From Actinomycetota bacterium (lineage in GTDB: Bacteria > Actinomycetota > Acidimicrobiia > Acidimicrobiales > Iamiaceae), in assembly GCA_016185275.1 (NCBI GenBank), contig JACPNX010000025.1:1-63472 (forward strand): a stretch of 63,472 nt of DNA, read 5' to 3'. The notes below the pieces were generated by a model, which saw only the letters and a program-made list of their open reading frames with translations, was not told the DNA's origin and ran no database searches. Of this stretch, positions 7,288 to 15,537 are shown piece after piece; position 1 is the stretch's first letter, and every line of letters starts with the position of its first letter. The translations under genes and the position numbers were made by a program.

Positions 7288-8649
7288 GTGTCCGACCAGA
7301 CCACCACCCTCCCCCCGCCCGCCGCACCCGAGGCGGACCAGCAGGAGGAGGCGTACATCCCCCGCACGATCGCCGTCGACGACCTCGACGGCAGCTTCGC
7401 CGACGCCGTCGACTCCACGATGGTCTCGGTCGAGGATGGCCAGATCGTCCTGGGCCGGGTGGTGAAGGTCGACCGGGACGAGGTGCTGCTCGACATCGGC
7501 TACAAGTCCGAAGGCGTCATCCCGAGCCGGGAGCTGTCGATCCGCAACGACGTCGACCCGCACGACGTCGTGTCCCTCGGCGACGAGCTCGAGGCCCTCG
7601 TCCTCCAGAAGGAGGACAAGGACGGCCGGCTGGTGCTGTCCAAGAAGCGGGCCCAGTACGAGCGGGCCTGGGGCGACATCGAGCGGACCAAGGAGAACGA
7701 CGGCGTCGTCACCGGCCCGGTGATCGAGGTGGTCAAGGGTGGCCTGATCGTCGACATCGGCCTGCGGGGCTTCCTGCCCGCATCGCTGGTCGAGCTGCGG
7801 CGGGTGCGCGACCTGGCGCCCTACGTCGGCCAGGAGCTGACGGCGAAGATCATCGAGCTCGACAAGAACCGCAACAACGTCGTGCTGTCCCGCCGGGCCT
7901 GGCTCGAAGAGACCCAGAAGGAGCAGCGCGAGGAGTTCCTCGAGAACCTCAAGCCCGGGGAGACCCGCGAGGGTGTGGTCTCGAGCGTCGTCAACTTCGG
8001 CGCCTTCGTCGACCTCGGCGGCATGGACGGGCTCGTGCACGTGTCGGAGCTGTCCTGGAAGCACGTCGACCACCCCGGCTCGGTCGTCGCCGTGGGCGAC
8101 AAGATCACGGTGCAGGTGCTCGAGGTCGACCTCGACCGGGAGCGGATCAGCCTCTCGCTCAAGGCCACCCAGCAGGACCCGTGGCAGGAGTTCGCGTCGA
8201 GCCACCGGGTCGGCGAGCTGGTCTACGGGCGGGTCACCAAGCTCGTGCCCTTCGGCGCCTTCGTGCAGGTGGGCGACGGCATCGAGGGCCTCGTGCACAT
8301 CTCGGAGATGTCGGCCCACCACGTCGACCTGCCCGAGCAGGTCGTCACCCCCGGCGAGGAGCTGTGGGTCAAGATCATCGACCTCGACCTGCAGCGCCGC
8401 CGCATCAGCCTGTCGATCAAGCAGGCCGCCGAGGGCGGCATCGTGTCGGCCGAGTACCAGGAGCACTTCGGCGAGCACGCCTACGACGAAGAGGGCAACT
8501 TCATCGGGACCACGGAGTGGGCCCAGGACCCCGCCGTCGAGCAGGCGTGGCGGGAGTACGAGGCCGAGCAGGGCTACGTGGAGCCAGGCGCTCCCGCCGA
8601 GGCCGGCGGCGAGGCGGGCGGCGAGGCGGGCGGCGAGGCCGAAGCCTGA
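7288..8649 (+). CDS. rpsA: 30S ribosomal protein S1
   Basis: 453 aa from GTG 7288, preceded by GAGAG. It has four S1 (OB-fold) repeats of about 70 residues, starting near residues 52, 138, 222 and 309, e.g. GVVSSVVNFGAFVDLGGMDG and GRVTKLVPFGAFVQVGDGIEG. Four repeats instead of the six of E. coli is the normal actinobacterial form. It brings mRNA to the 30S subunit. The tail is acidic and ends in three perfect 12-bp repeats encoding EAGG units. Position between polA and coaE is the conserved actinobacterial order (Rv1629-Rv1631 in M. tuberculosis). Confidence 0.97.
   Translation: MSDQTTTLPPPAAPEADQQEEAYIPRTIAVDDLDGSFADAVDSTMVSVEDGQIVLGRVVKVDRDEVLLDIGYKSEGVIPSRELSIRNDVDPHDVVSLGDELEALVLQKEDKDGRLVLSKKRAQYERAWGDIERTKENDGVVTGPVIEVVKGGLIVDIGLRGFLPASLVELRRVRDLAPYVGQELTAKIIELDKNRNNVVLSRRAWLEETQKEQREEFLENLKPGETREGVVSSVVNFGAFVDLGGMDGLVHVSELSWKHVDHPGSVVAVGDKITVQVLEVDLDRERISLSLKATQQDPWQEFASSHRVGELVYGRVTKLVPFGAFVQVGDGIEGLVHISEMSAHHVDLPEQVVTPGEELWVKIIDLDLQRRRISLSIKQAAEGGIVSAEYQEHFGEHAYDEEGNFIGTTEWAQDPAVEQAWREYEAEQGYVEPGAPAEAGGEAGGEAGGEAEA
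8599..8634 (+). repeat. Three tandem 12-bp repeats in the rpsA tail
   Basis: Unit GAGGCSGGCGGC three times (8599, 8611, 8623), encoding Glu-Ala-Gly-Gly. It lies in the disordered C-terminus, where copy number could vary by slippage without loss of function. Confidence 0.85.
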
Positions 8650-8879
8650 GCCGACTCCACGGGCAGGGATGAGCACGGCGCCGTAGGGGCTCGCGGTCGT
8701 CGTCCGCCGACGGTCGGGGGCGGCGCCACGGTGACGGATCAGCGGGTCGAGCGAACCCGTCCGCAGCGAGAAATCGCGGCGAAGTCCTTGTCCCGCATGG
8801 GCCCCGGGCCGAAAGAGAACTCGTTGTAATCCCTCGCCGGATCCTCGGTGGGGGTGGGACACGAGCAAGGGGTTCTCTG

Positions 8880-9815
8880 GTGAGCTCTCGACGGACACTG
8901 ATCCTCGTCGCAGCACTCGTGATCGGTGGGATCGCGGCCGTCCTGCTGTACGGGTACGTCAACGGGATCCAAGACCGCGCCTACGGCAAGACCAACAGGA
9001 TCAAGGTCTTCGTGGTCAAGACGCAGGTCCCGCGGGGTCGCTACGGCGAGGAGGTGAAGAGCGAGGGTCTCGTCGTCGAGTCGAAGATCCCCCAGGAGTT
9101 CTATCCGCCGAACGCGATCCGCAGCCTGGACGACATCGCGGGCAAGCAGGCCATCAACAACCTCGCCCCGAACCAGATCGTCACCTCGGACATGTTCGCC
9201 GATCCGGCGACCGTCTCGGAGACCTTCGCCGATCGGCTCGAGAAGATCCGTGGCACCGACCAGGTCGCCATCTCGTTCCGGGTCTCGCAGATGCACGCAG
9301 TGGCCGGTCTGTTGCAGCCGGGTGACTACGTGAACGTCATGCTCACCAACATGTGCGACGAGGCCCTGATCACCGCTCTTGCAGGCCCCGATGCCGTCGC
9401 TCCCGGCGCCGCAACAACGGCCACGCCGAACTGCGACAAGTACAAGAGCCTGAACTTCGTGTACCAGACCCGGGTGCTGTACCAGAAGGTCCGCATCCTG
9501 GCCATCGACAAGACGCCCATCGCGCAGCCCGGTGAGGTGAAGTCGGCGAGCTCGACCTCGACCTCGACCGACTCGAGCGCTACGGCCTCCTCCAACTCCG
9601 GCATGATCACCGTGATCGTTCCGCAGAAGGCGGCCCAGGTGATCGCATCGCTGATCAAGGACAACGAGGACAACGCCCCGAACTTCTACCTCACCCTCGT
9701 GAGCCGGGACTACAAGCCCAAGGCACAGGGGTCGATCGACCCCACGGCCCCGCTCCCCGGTGAGGACCCGAAGCAGCTCACCCCCTACGGCCCGGATGGT
9801 GCCGAGGCGAAGTGA
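8880..9815 (+). CDS. cpaB: Flp pilus assembly protein CpaB/RcpC
   Basis: 311 aa from GTG 8880 with AAGGGG about 8 nt upstream. One N-terminal membrane helix (about residues 6-26, LILVAALVIGGIAAVLLYGY) is followed by a periplasmic/extracytoplasmic SAF domain (about 40-110: KVFVVKTQVPRG, then AGKQAINNLAPNQIVTSDMF) and an RcpC/CpaB domain. A Ser/Thr-rich linker (STSTSTDSSATASS) interrupts the second domain. CpaB/RcpC belongs to the Tad secretion system that builds Flp pili. It begins the Tad cluster, 230 nt after rpsA, and a strong hairpin separates it from cpaE. Confidence 0.9.
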   Translation: MSSRRTLILVAALVIGGIAAVLLYGYVNGIQDRAYGKTNRIKVFVVKTQVPRGRYGEEVKSEGLVVESKIPQEFYPPNAIRSLDDIAGKQAINNLAPNQIVTSDMFADPATVSETFADRLEKIRGTDQVAISFRVSQMHAVAGLLQPGDYVNVMLTNMCDEALITALAGPDAVAPGAATTATPNCDKYKSLNFVYQTRVLYQKVRILAIDKTPIAQPGEVKSASSTSTSTDSSATASSNSGMITVIVPQKAAQVIASLIKDNEDNAPNFYLTLVSRDYKPKAQGSIDPTAPLPGEDPKQLTPYGPDGAEAK

Positions 9816-9875
9816 GACCCCGGGCGGGGCCCGGCGGATGGCCGGCCCCCGCCCCTGCCCTCGAAGCAGTCCCCT

Positions 9876-9909
9876 CTGGAGCCGCCCCCTGACCGGGGGG
9901 CGGCTCCAG
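9876..9909 (+). terminator. Strong GC hairpin between cpaB and cpaE
   Basis: 14-bp perfect stem (CTGGAGCCGCCCCC, 9876-9889, with its complement ending at 9909) and a 6-nt loop. No run of T follows, so it could be an actinobacterial L-shaped-like terminator or an mRNA-stability/attenuation element within the Tad operon. Confidence 0.6.
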
Positions 9910-9950
9910 TCCCTCCGCCCGCTACGTTGTCGCCAGACCAGCGAGGTCGC

Positions 9951-11147
9951 ATGGACACCCGAACCCTGGGAGCATCGAACGCCGTGGGCCCCTCCATCTC
10001 GATCCGCATCGCCGTGGTGGAGCCCGACTCGGCGACCCGTACGAGGCTGGCGATGCAACTGGGCGAGACGGTCGGAGCGTTCCCGTCCACCGAAGCGCTG
10101 GTCAGCCAGCTCAACGGCAGCCCGGTCATCGCGGTGCTCGGCCCCTCGTGTGCTCGCAGTCCCGGTTTCGGCGGGGCCGAGGAGCATCTGCTCCCGAGGC
10201 CCGAGATCGGCGCCATCCTGATCTCCGACGAGCTGACCACCGAGCTGTTCCAACGGGCCATCCGCGCCGGGGTCCGCGACGTGCTGGCCGCGCCGGTGGA
10301 GACGGCCCAGCTCGGCGAGGCGGTGCGGCGGGTCGCCGAATCGCTCGAGACCGTCGCCCGCGGCGTGGCCAGCGCCGCTGCCGCCGAGGCTGCCGAGGGC
10401 GAGCAGGGCCACGTCATCACGGTGTTCTCGACCAAGGGCGGGGCCGGCAAGTCGGTCGTGGCCGTGAACCTCGCCGTGAGCCTGGCGCTGCGCTCGGACC
10501 GGCCGGTGGTGATCGTGGACTGCGACCTGCAGTTCGGCGACGTCACGGTCATGTTGAAGATGGCGCCGCCGCACACCATCGTCGACGCCGTGCAGGCCGT
10601 CGACCGGCTCGACCCGAACCTGCTCAACGCGCTGCTCGCCACTCACCAGCCGACCGGCCTGCGCGTGCTGCCCGCCCCGCTCGAGCCCGCCTATGCCGAC
10701 CAGATCTCGGCGGCCGCCGTGTCCAAGATCATCGGGATGCTGCGCAACACGTCCGCCTACATCGTCGTGGACACGCCGTCGTACTTCGACGACAAGGTGA
10801 TCTCGCTGATCGAGGAGAGCGACGACATCGTCCTCGTGGCCGGGATGGACATCCCGAACATCAAGAACGTGAAGATCGGCCTCCAGACGATGCAGCTGCT
10901 CGACACGCCGATGAGCAAGATCCACCTGATCCTCAACCGGTCCAACTCCAAGGTGAAGCTGGACATCGGCGAGGTGGAGCGCACCCTCGGTGTGAAGGCC
11001 GAGGCCTTCATCCCCAGCGACATCGTCGTGCCGCAGTCGGTCAACAAGGGCAACCCGGTCGTGCTCGACGCGCCCAAGACCGGTGTGGCCAAGGCCCTCG
11101 AGCAACTCGCCGACACCTTCGCACCACAGCGCACCAAGAAGCGCTAG
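9951..11147 (+). CDS. cpaE: Tad pilus localisation ATPase, CpaE/TadZ
   Basis: 398 aa from ATG 9951, preceded by GAGG. The N-terminal ~120 residues are a receiver-like fold (IRIAVVEPDSATRTRLAMQL) without the usual phosphorylation site. Residues about 155-390 are a ParA/MinD-type ATPase with deviant Walker A STKGGAGKSVVAVN, Walker A' VIVDCDLQFGDVT and Walker B YIVVDTPSYFDD. Such proteins place the Tad machine at a pole or focus. Between cpaB and cpaF as in other Tad loci. A TACGTT hexamer at 9923 could provide an internal promoter downstream of the hairpin. Confidence 0.92.
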   Translation: MDTRTLGASNAVGPSISIRIAVVEPDSATRTRLAMQLGETVGAFPSTEALVSQLNGSPVIAVLGPSCARSPGFGGAEEHLLPRPEIGAILISDELTTELFQRAIRAGVRDVLAAPVETAQLGEAVRRVAESLETVARGVASAAAAEAAEGEQGHVITVFSTKGGAGKSVVAVNLAVSLALRSDRPVVIVDCDLQFGDVTVMLKMAPPHTIVDAVQAVDRLDPNLLNALLATHQPTGLRVLPAPLEPAYADQISAAAVSKIIGMLRNTSAYIVVDTPSYFDDKVISLIEESDDIVLVAGMDIPNIKNVKIGLQTMQLLDTPMSKIHLILNRSNSKVKLDIGEVERTLGVKAEAFIPSDIVVPQSVNKGNPVVLDAPKTGVAKALEQLADTFAPQRTKKR

Positions 11148-11281
11148 GCGCCGGCCGCGCGCGGCGCGCCGGCCCCCGGGATCGGCGCCCGGCGACCCGC
11201 GCGAACGGCACGCCTAGGCCGGACGCATCGGCTGGGGACGCAGTCCTCACTTCCGCTCTGCAGGCGCCGATGTGTTGTTCG

Positions 11282-12649
11282 ATGTCCCTCTACAAGCGCC
11301 TCCACGAAGCGAACCCGCAGGGCGTCAACGGCGCCGGTGCGGCGACGCGCCGCCGTGATCCCGTCCTGGACGAGCTGCGGCAGAAGATCCACCACCACCT
11401 CATCGACGAGCTGGGCCCGATCCTCTACGACAAGCGGCTGTCGGAGGACGACCTCCGCCGCCGCGTCCACGAGCAGCTCCATGCGGCGCTCGCTCAGGAG
11501 CGGGCCCCGCTGTCGGCCGCCGACAAGGCCCAGCTGATCCAGGACGTCTCCGACGACATCCTCGGCTACGGCCCGATCGACCGGCTGCTGAAGGACGACA
11601 ACGTCAGCGAGGTCATGGTCAACGGCCCCGACGCGGTCTACGTGGAGCGCGGCGGCAAGCTCGAGAAGACGGGCGCCTGCTTCGTCGACGAGATCCACCT
11701 CCGGCGGATCATCGACAAGATCGTGGCCCAGGTGGGCCGGCGCATCGACGAGGCGACCCCCATGGTGGACGCCCGCCTCCCCGACGGCTCCCGCGTCAAC
11801 GCGGTGATCCATCCCCTCGCGGTGGGCGGGCCGTTCCTGACCATCCGCAAGTTCTCCAAGGACCCGTACCAGATCGACGATCTGATCCGGTTCGGCACGC
11901 TCAACGCGGCCTCCGCCCGCTTCCTGCAGGCCATGGTCGTCGGCAAGCTCAACATCCTCGTCGCCGGCGGTACCGGCACCGGCAAGACGACGACGCTCAA
12001 CGTGCTGTCGTCGTTCATCCCCGGCGACGAGCGCATCGTCACGGTCGAGGACGCGAAGGAACTCCAGCTCCACCAGGAGCACGTGCTCGCGCTCGAGGCC
12101 CGGCCGCCGAACATCGAGGGCAAGGGCCACGTCTCGATCCGCGACCTCGTCCGCAACACCTTGCGCATGCGGCCTGACCGCATCGTGGTCGGCGAGTGCC
12201 GCGGCGGCGAAGCCCTCGACATGCTCCAGGCCATGAACACCGGCCACGACGGCTCGCTGACGACGGTCCACGCCAACAGCCCGCGCGACACCCTGGCCCG
12301 TGTCGAGACCCTCGTGCTCATGGCGGGCTACGACCTGCCGGTGCGGGCCATCCGTGAGCAGATGGCCTCCGCGCTCGACTGCATCGTGCAGCTCACCCGA
12401 CTCCGGGATGGCACCCGCCGCATCACGCACATCACCGAGGTGCAGGGCATGGAGGGCGACGTCATCACGCTCCAGGACGTCTTCCTGTTCGACTTCGGGA
12501 TGGGCGTCGACGAGCACGGACGCTTCCGGGGTCACCTCAAGGCGACCGGCGTGCGGCCCAAGTTCGCCGAGAAGCTCCAGGACATGGGCATCCGCCTCGG
12601 CCCGGAGGTCTTCCAGCCCGAGAGCTTCGCCCGGCGGGCGTCCAAGTGA
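11282..12649 (+). CDS. cpaF: Tad secretion ATPase CpaF/TadA
   Basis: 455 aa from ATG 11282; an ATG at 11270 in frame is possible, and neither has a clear Shine-Dalgarno sequence. The hexameric secretion ATPase powers Flp assembly. Visible: N-terminal helical region with ILGYGPIDRLLKDDNVSEVMVNG, Walker A VAGGTGTGKTTTLN near residue 228, Asp box IVTVEDAKELQL, Walker B RMRPDRIVVGECRGGEALDM, and His box TGHDGSLTTVHANSPRD. It is full length. Its TGA overlaps the GTG of the VWA-TadB gene (GTGA), so the two are coupled. Confidence 0.95.
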   Translation: MSLYKRLHEANPQGVNGAGAATRRRDPVLDELRQKIHHHLIDELGPILYDKRLSEDDLRRRVHEQLHAALAQERAPLSAADKAQLIQDVSDDILGYGPIDRLLKDDNVSEVMVNGPDAVYVERGGKLEKTGACFVDEIHLRRIIDKIVAQVGRRIDEATPMVDARLPDGSRVNAVIHPLAVGGPFLTIRKFSKDPYQIDDLIRFGTLNAASARFLQAMVVGKLNILVAGGTGTGKTTTLNVLSSFIPGDERIVTVEDAKELQLHQEHVLALEARPPNIEGKGHVSIRDLVRNTLRMRPDRIVVGECRGGEALDMLQAMNTGHDGSLTTVHANSPRDTLARVETLVLMAGYDLPVRAIREQMASALDCIVQLTRLRDGTRRITHITEVQGMEGDVITLQDVFLFDFGMGVDEHGRFRGHLKATGVRPKFAEKLQDMGIRLGPEVFQPESFARRASK

Positions 12650-14592
12650 AGCTGCGCCGCCACCTCTTCGCCCTCCTGGCCGGCGTGATCGCCGCGCTGG
12701 GTCTCATGGGCGGCACCGCTGCCCTCGGTGTGACCGGGACGGCGGTCGACTCGGCCGCCAAGCTGTCGGTCCGCAAGGTCGACAGCACCGACCCGTCGAA
12801 GGTCAAGGTGTCGCTCATCTACAACGGCGCCCGGAGCGACCTGCGCGACCTGACCCTGCGCGAGAACGGCGTGCAGGTCAAGTCCTCGAACCCGGTCCCG
12901 CTCCGCAAGGCGGGCGTGAACGTGGCCACGGTGTTCGTCGTCGACACGTCGCGCTCCATGGGGATCAACGGCGGCCTGCGGCAGGCGAAGCAGTCCATCG
13001 CCCGGGTGATCAAGGCCAAGCAGCCGCTCGATGCGGTCGGGATCGTCGGCTTCGGCACGACCGCCCGGTCCTACGTGGACCTCACCAGTGACGGCGCCTC
13101 GGCGCTCGCCGCCCTCGACCGGCTCGGCGCGCCTTCCAACGCCAGCACGGCCCTGTGGGACGGCGTGAAGCGGGGTGCGGGGATGCTCGGCGGGCTCTCC
13201 GACCTCCAGCCCAACATGGTGCTGGTCACCGACGGCTTCGACGACTCGTCGGTCACCAAGGAGGCGCAGGCCCGCAGCCAGGTCCTCGGGACCGGTGCGG
13301 CCGTCTTCGCCCTCGGCTACAACCAGCAGAAGCAGGTCGACAAGGCGGCCCTCCAGCGCCTGGTCGGCGCGGCCGGTGGCCAGTTCGTGTACGCCCCCCG
13401 CGCCAACGACCTCGACGCCGCGCTGAAGGACGTGCAGACCTCGCTGGAGAACCAGTACGTCGTCGAGTACCGCTCCAACGCGGTGCGGGGCGTGACCAAC
13501 CTGGCGGTCTCCGCCGGTGGGGTCACCGACACGTCCTCGTTCGTGATCGGTTCGGTGTCCCAGGGTGGTGGCACACTCCCGAGCACCTCGGGCGGCGGTT
13601 CGTTCCTGCCGTCGTTCCTCACCACGTCGACCGGCCTGCTCCTCATCGCCGGGGTGCTCGGCGTCGCCGTCGCCCTGTTCGTGCTGGCGCTGGCGCTGCT
13701 CGCGACCAAGGACGAGACCGCCCTGCAGACCGCGCTGCGGGCCTACGCCGGTGGCGGGGCCGAGGGAGATGGCGCGGATCCGGGCATGGCGCAGACCGCC
13801 TTCATCCAGCGGGCCGTCGAGCTCACCGGCGAGTTCGCCGACCGACAGGGCCTTCTGGCCAAGTGCGAGGCCATGCTCGAGCAGGCCGACCTGCCGCTGC
13901 GGGCGGCCGAGGCGATGTTCTTCTACGCCGTCGGCGTGATCCTGATGGCCATCGTCGGCTTGGCGCTGGGAGGGATCTTCGGGTTCCTGCTCGCTGGTGG
14001 CTTCAGTGCCCTGGTGCCGATCGTGGTGCTGCGGTTCCTCGGTTCCCGCCGGCGCAAGAAGTTCATGAGCAGCCTGCCCGACATGCTCCAGCTGCTCTCG
14101 GGCTCGCTGCGCGCCGGGTACTCGCTGATGCAGGGCGTGGAGGCCGTCTCCCAGGAGGTGGGAGAGCCGATGGGCAAGGAGCTCCGCCGGGTGGTGACCG
14201 AGGCCCGCCTGGGCCGTGAGCTCGAAGAGTCCCTCGAGGGCGTCGCCGACCGGATGCAAAGCGCCGACTTCGCCTGGGCGGTCATGGCCATCGGCATCCA
14301 GCGCGAGGTCGGCGGGAACCTGTCCGAGCTGCTCCTCACCGTCGCCGAGACGATGGTCGAGCGCGAGCGGCTCCGGCGCGACGTCTCCGCGCTGACCGCC
14401 GAAGGCCGCATCTCGGCGCTGGTTCTCGGCCTGCTTCCCGTGGGCCTGGGCGGCGCCATCAGCGCCTTCAACCCCGACTACATCAAGCCCCTGTTCGGAG
14501 CCCGCCTCGGCCAGTTCCTCCTGGGACTGGGGATCACGTCGATGCTCATCGGCCTGGCGTGGATGAAGAAGATCATCTCGATCGAGATCTGA
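12646..14592 (+). CDS. VWA domain fused to TadB (T2SSF) platform protein
   Basis: 648 aa from GTG 12646. It starts with a signal peptide or anchor (LFALLAGVIAALGLMGGTAA), then a beta-rich stretch, then a von Willebrand A domain (about 92-265) with a complete MIDAS: DTSRSMG at 100-106, Thr168, and TDGFDD around 196. After a Ser/Gly-rich linker there is a TM helix near 325-350 (LLLIAGVLGVAVALFVLALA), then a TadB half with T2SSF domain (about 440-570) and terminal TM helices. TadB is normally about 300 aa without a VWA domain. The fusion puts a metal-dependent adhesion domain outside the cell on the same chain as the inner-membrane pilus platform. Its start overlaps cpaF and tadC follows after 7 nt. 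Confidence 0.9.
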   Translation: MKLRRHLFALLAGVIAALGLMGGTAALGVTGTAVDSAAKLSVRKVDSTDPSKVKVSLIYNGARSDLRDLTLRENGVQVKSSNPVPLRKAGVNVATVFVVDTSRSMGINGGLRQAKQSIARVIKAKQPLDAVGIVGFGTTARSYVDLTSDGASALAALDRLGAPSNASTALWDGVKRGAGMLGGLSDLQPNMVLVTDGFDDSSVTKEAQARSQVLGTGAAVFALGYNQQKQVDKAALQRLVGAAGGQFVYAPRANDLDAALKDVQTSLENQYVVEYRSNAVRGVTNLAVSAGGVTDTSSFVIGSVSQGGGTLPSTSGGGSFLPSFLTTSTGLLLIAGVLGVAVALFVLALALLATKDETALQTALRAYAGGGAEGDGADPGMAQTAFIQRAVELTGEFADRQGLLAKCEAMLEQADLPLRAAEAMFFYAVGVILMAIVGLALGGIFGFLLAGGFSALVPIVVLRFLGSRRRKKFMSSLPDMLQLLSGSLRAGYSLMQGVEAVSQEVGEPMGKELRRVVTEARLGRELEESLEGVADRMQSADFAWAVMAIGIQREVGGNLSELLLTVAETMVERERLRRDVSALTAEGRISALVLGLLPVGLGGAISAFNPDYIKPLFGARLGQFLLGLGITSMLIGLAWMKKIISIEI

Positions 14593-14599
14593 GGTCACG

Positions 14600-15517
14600 A
14601 TGCTTCCCCTCGCAATCACCCTCGTCGCCGGCGCGGTGGCGCTCGCCGTCTGGGCCGTCCTCAGCCAGGCTGACGAGCGCGCCACCGTCCGGGCGTCGCT
14701 GCGCCAGCTCGACGGCTACGACGTGGCCAACGTGCGCGACCAGGAGCTGCTGAAGCCCGTGCGGGAGCGCACCCTCGCTCCCGTCGTCAAGGCGCTCACC
14801 GACCTCGGCCGTCGCTTCACGCCGGTCGGCTACATCGACAAGGTCCGCCACAAGCACCAGTCCCTGGGCGTCATCGGCACGGAGGCCGTCGACCGGTTCC
14901 TGGCCGTGCGGGCCGCCACGGTCGCCGCCATCCCGGCCGCCTTCTTCTTCGTGTTCTTCGTCTGGAAGCCGGGCGGCCTTCTCGGGGTCATGGGCTTCGG
15001 GCTCATGACCGTCGCCCTCCTGCTCGGCCCCGACGCCACGCTGAACCGTAAGGTCCAGGCCCGCCAGCAGGAGGTCCGGGTGAAGCTGCCCGACGTCCTC
15101 GACCTGCTGGTCATCTCCGTGGAGGCCGGTCTCGGGTTCGAGCAGGCGCTCGATCGCACCGTGTCCGCCGTACCCGGAGCGCTCACCGAGGAGTTCAGCC
15201 GCATGCTCGGCGAGGTCCGCGCCGGCGCCAGCCGCGGCGACGCCATGCGCAACATGGAGAAGCGCTGCGACGTGGCCGAGCTGCGCTCGTTCGTGCTCGC
15301 CATCCTCCAGGCCGACACCTTCGGTGTGTCCATCGGACGGGTGCTGCGAGCCCAGGCGGACGAGATGCGGATCAAGCGTCGCCAGATCGCCCAGGAGCGG
15401 GCGCAGAAGGCCCCGGTGAAGATGATGATCCCGATGGTGTTCTGCGTCTTCCCCTCGATCTTCGTCGTGGTGCTCGGCCCGGCCATCATCAGCATCAAGG
15501 CCGGGCTGGCGAAGTGA
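14600..15517 (+). CDS. tadC: Tad pilus platform protein TadC
   Basis: 305 aa, ATG 14600, spaced 7 nt after the TadB fusion with GAGGT at the join. Polytopic T2SSF protein: one N-terminal TM (ITLVAGAVALAVWAVLS), two central TMs (AATVAAIPAAFFFVFFVW), the cytoplasmic helical bundle LPDVLDLLVISVEAGLGFEQ and FGVSIGRVLRAQADEMRIKRRQ, and a C-terminal TM (FPSIFVVVLGPAIISI). It pairs with TadB to transmit CpaF ATPase work to the growing pilus. Normal length, no anomalies. Confidence 0.93.
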   Translation: MLPLAITLVAGAVALAVWAVLSQADERATVRASLRQLDGYDVANVRDQELLKPVRERTLAPVVKALTDLGRRFTPVGYIDKVRHKHQSLGVIGTEAVDRFLAVRAATVAAIPAAFFFVFFVWKPGGLLGVMGFGLMTVALLLGPDATLNRKVQARQQEVRVKLPDVLDLLVISVEAGLGFEQALDRTVSAVPGALTEEFSRMLGEVRAGASRGDAMRNMEKRCDVAELRSFVLAILQADTFGVSIGRVLRAQADEMRIKRRQIAQERAQKAPVKMMIPMVFCVFPSIFVVVLGPAIISIKAGLAK

Positions 15518-15537
15518 GCGTGGCGGTGCGCTAAGGC

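Noticed and set aside
8650..8879. Possible riboswitch (c-di-GMP type) before cpaB
   Set aside because: Several short hairpins can be drawn, but the conserved core of a known riboswitch class could not be identified.
8739..11105. A 788-codon minus-strand frame under cpaB and cpaE
   Set aside because: Shadow of the Tad genes, whose motifs (ParA Walker box, SAF domain) are clear on the plus strand.
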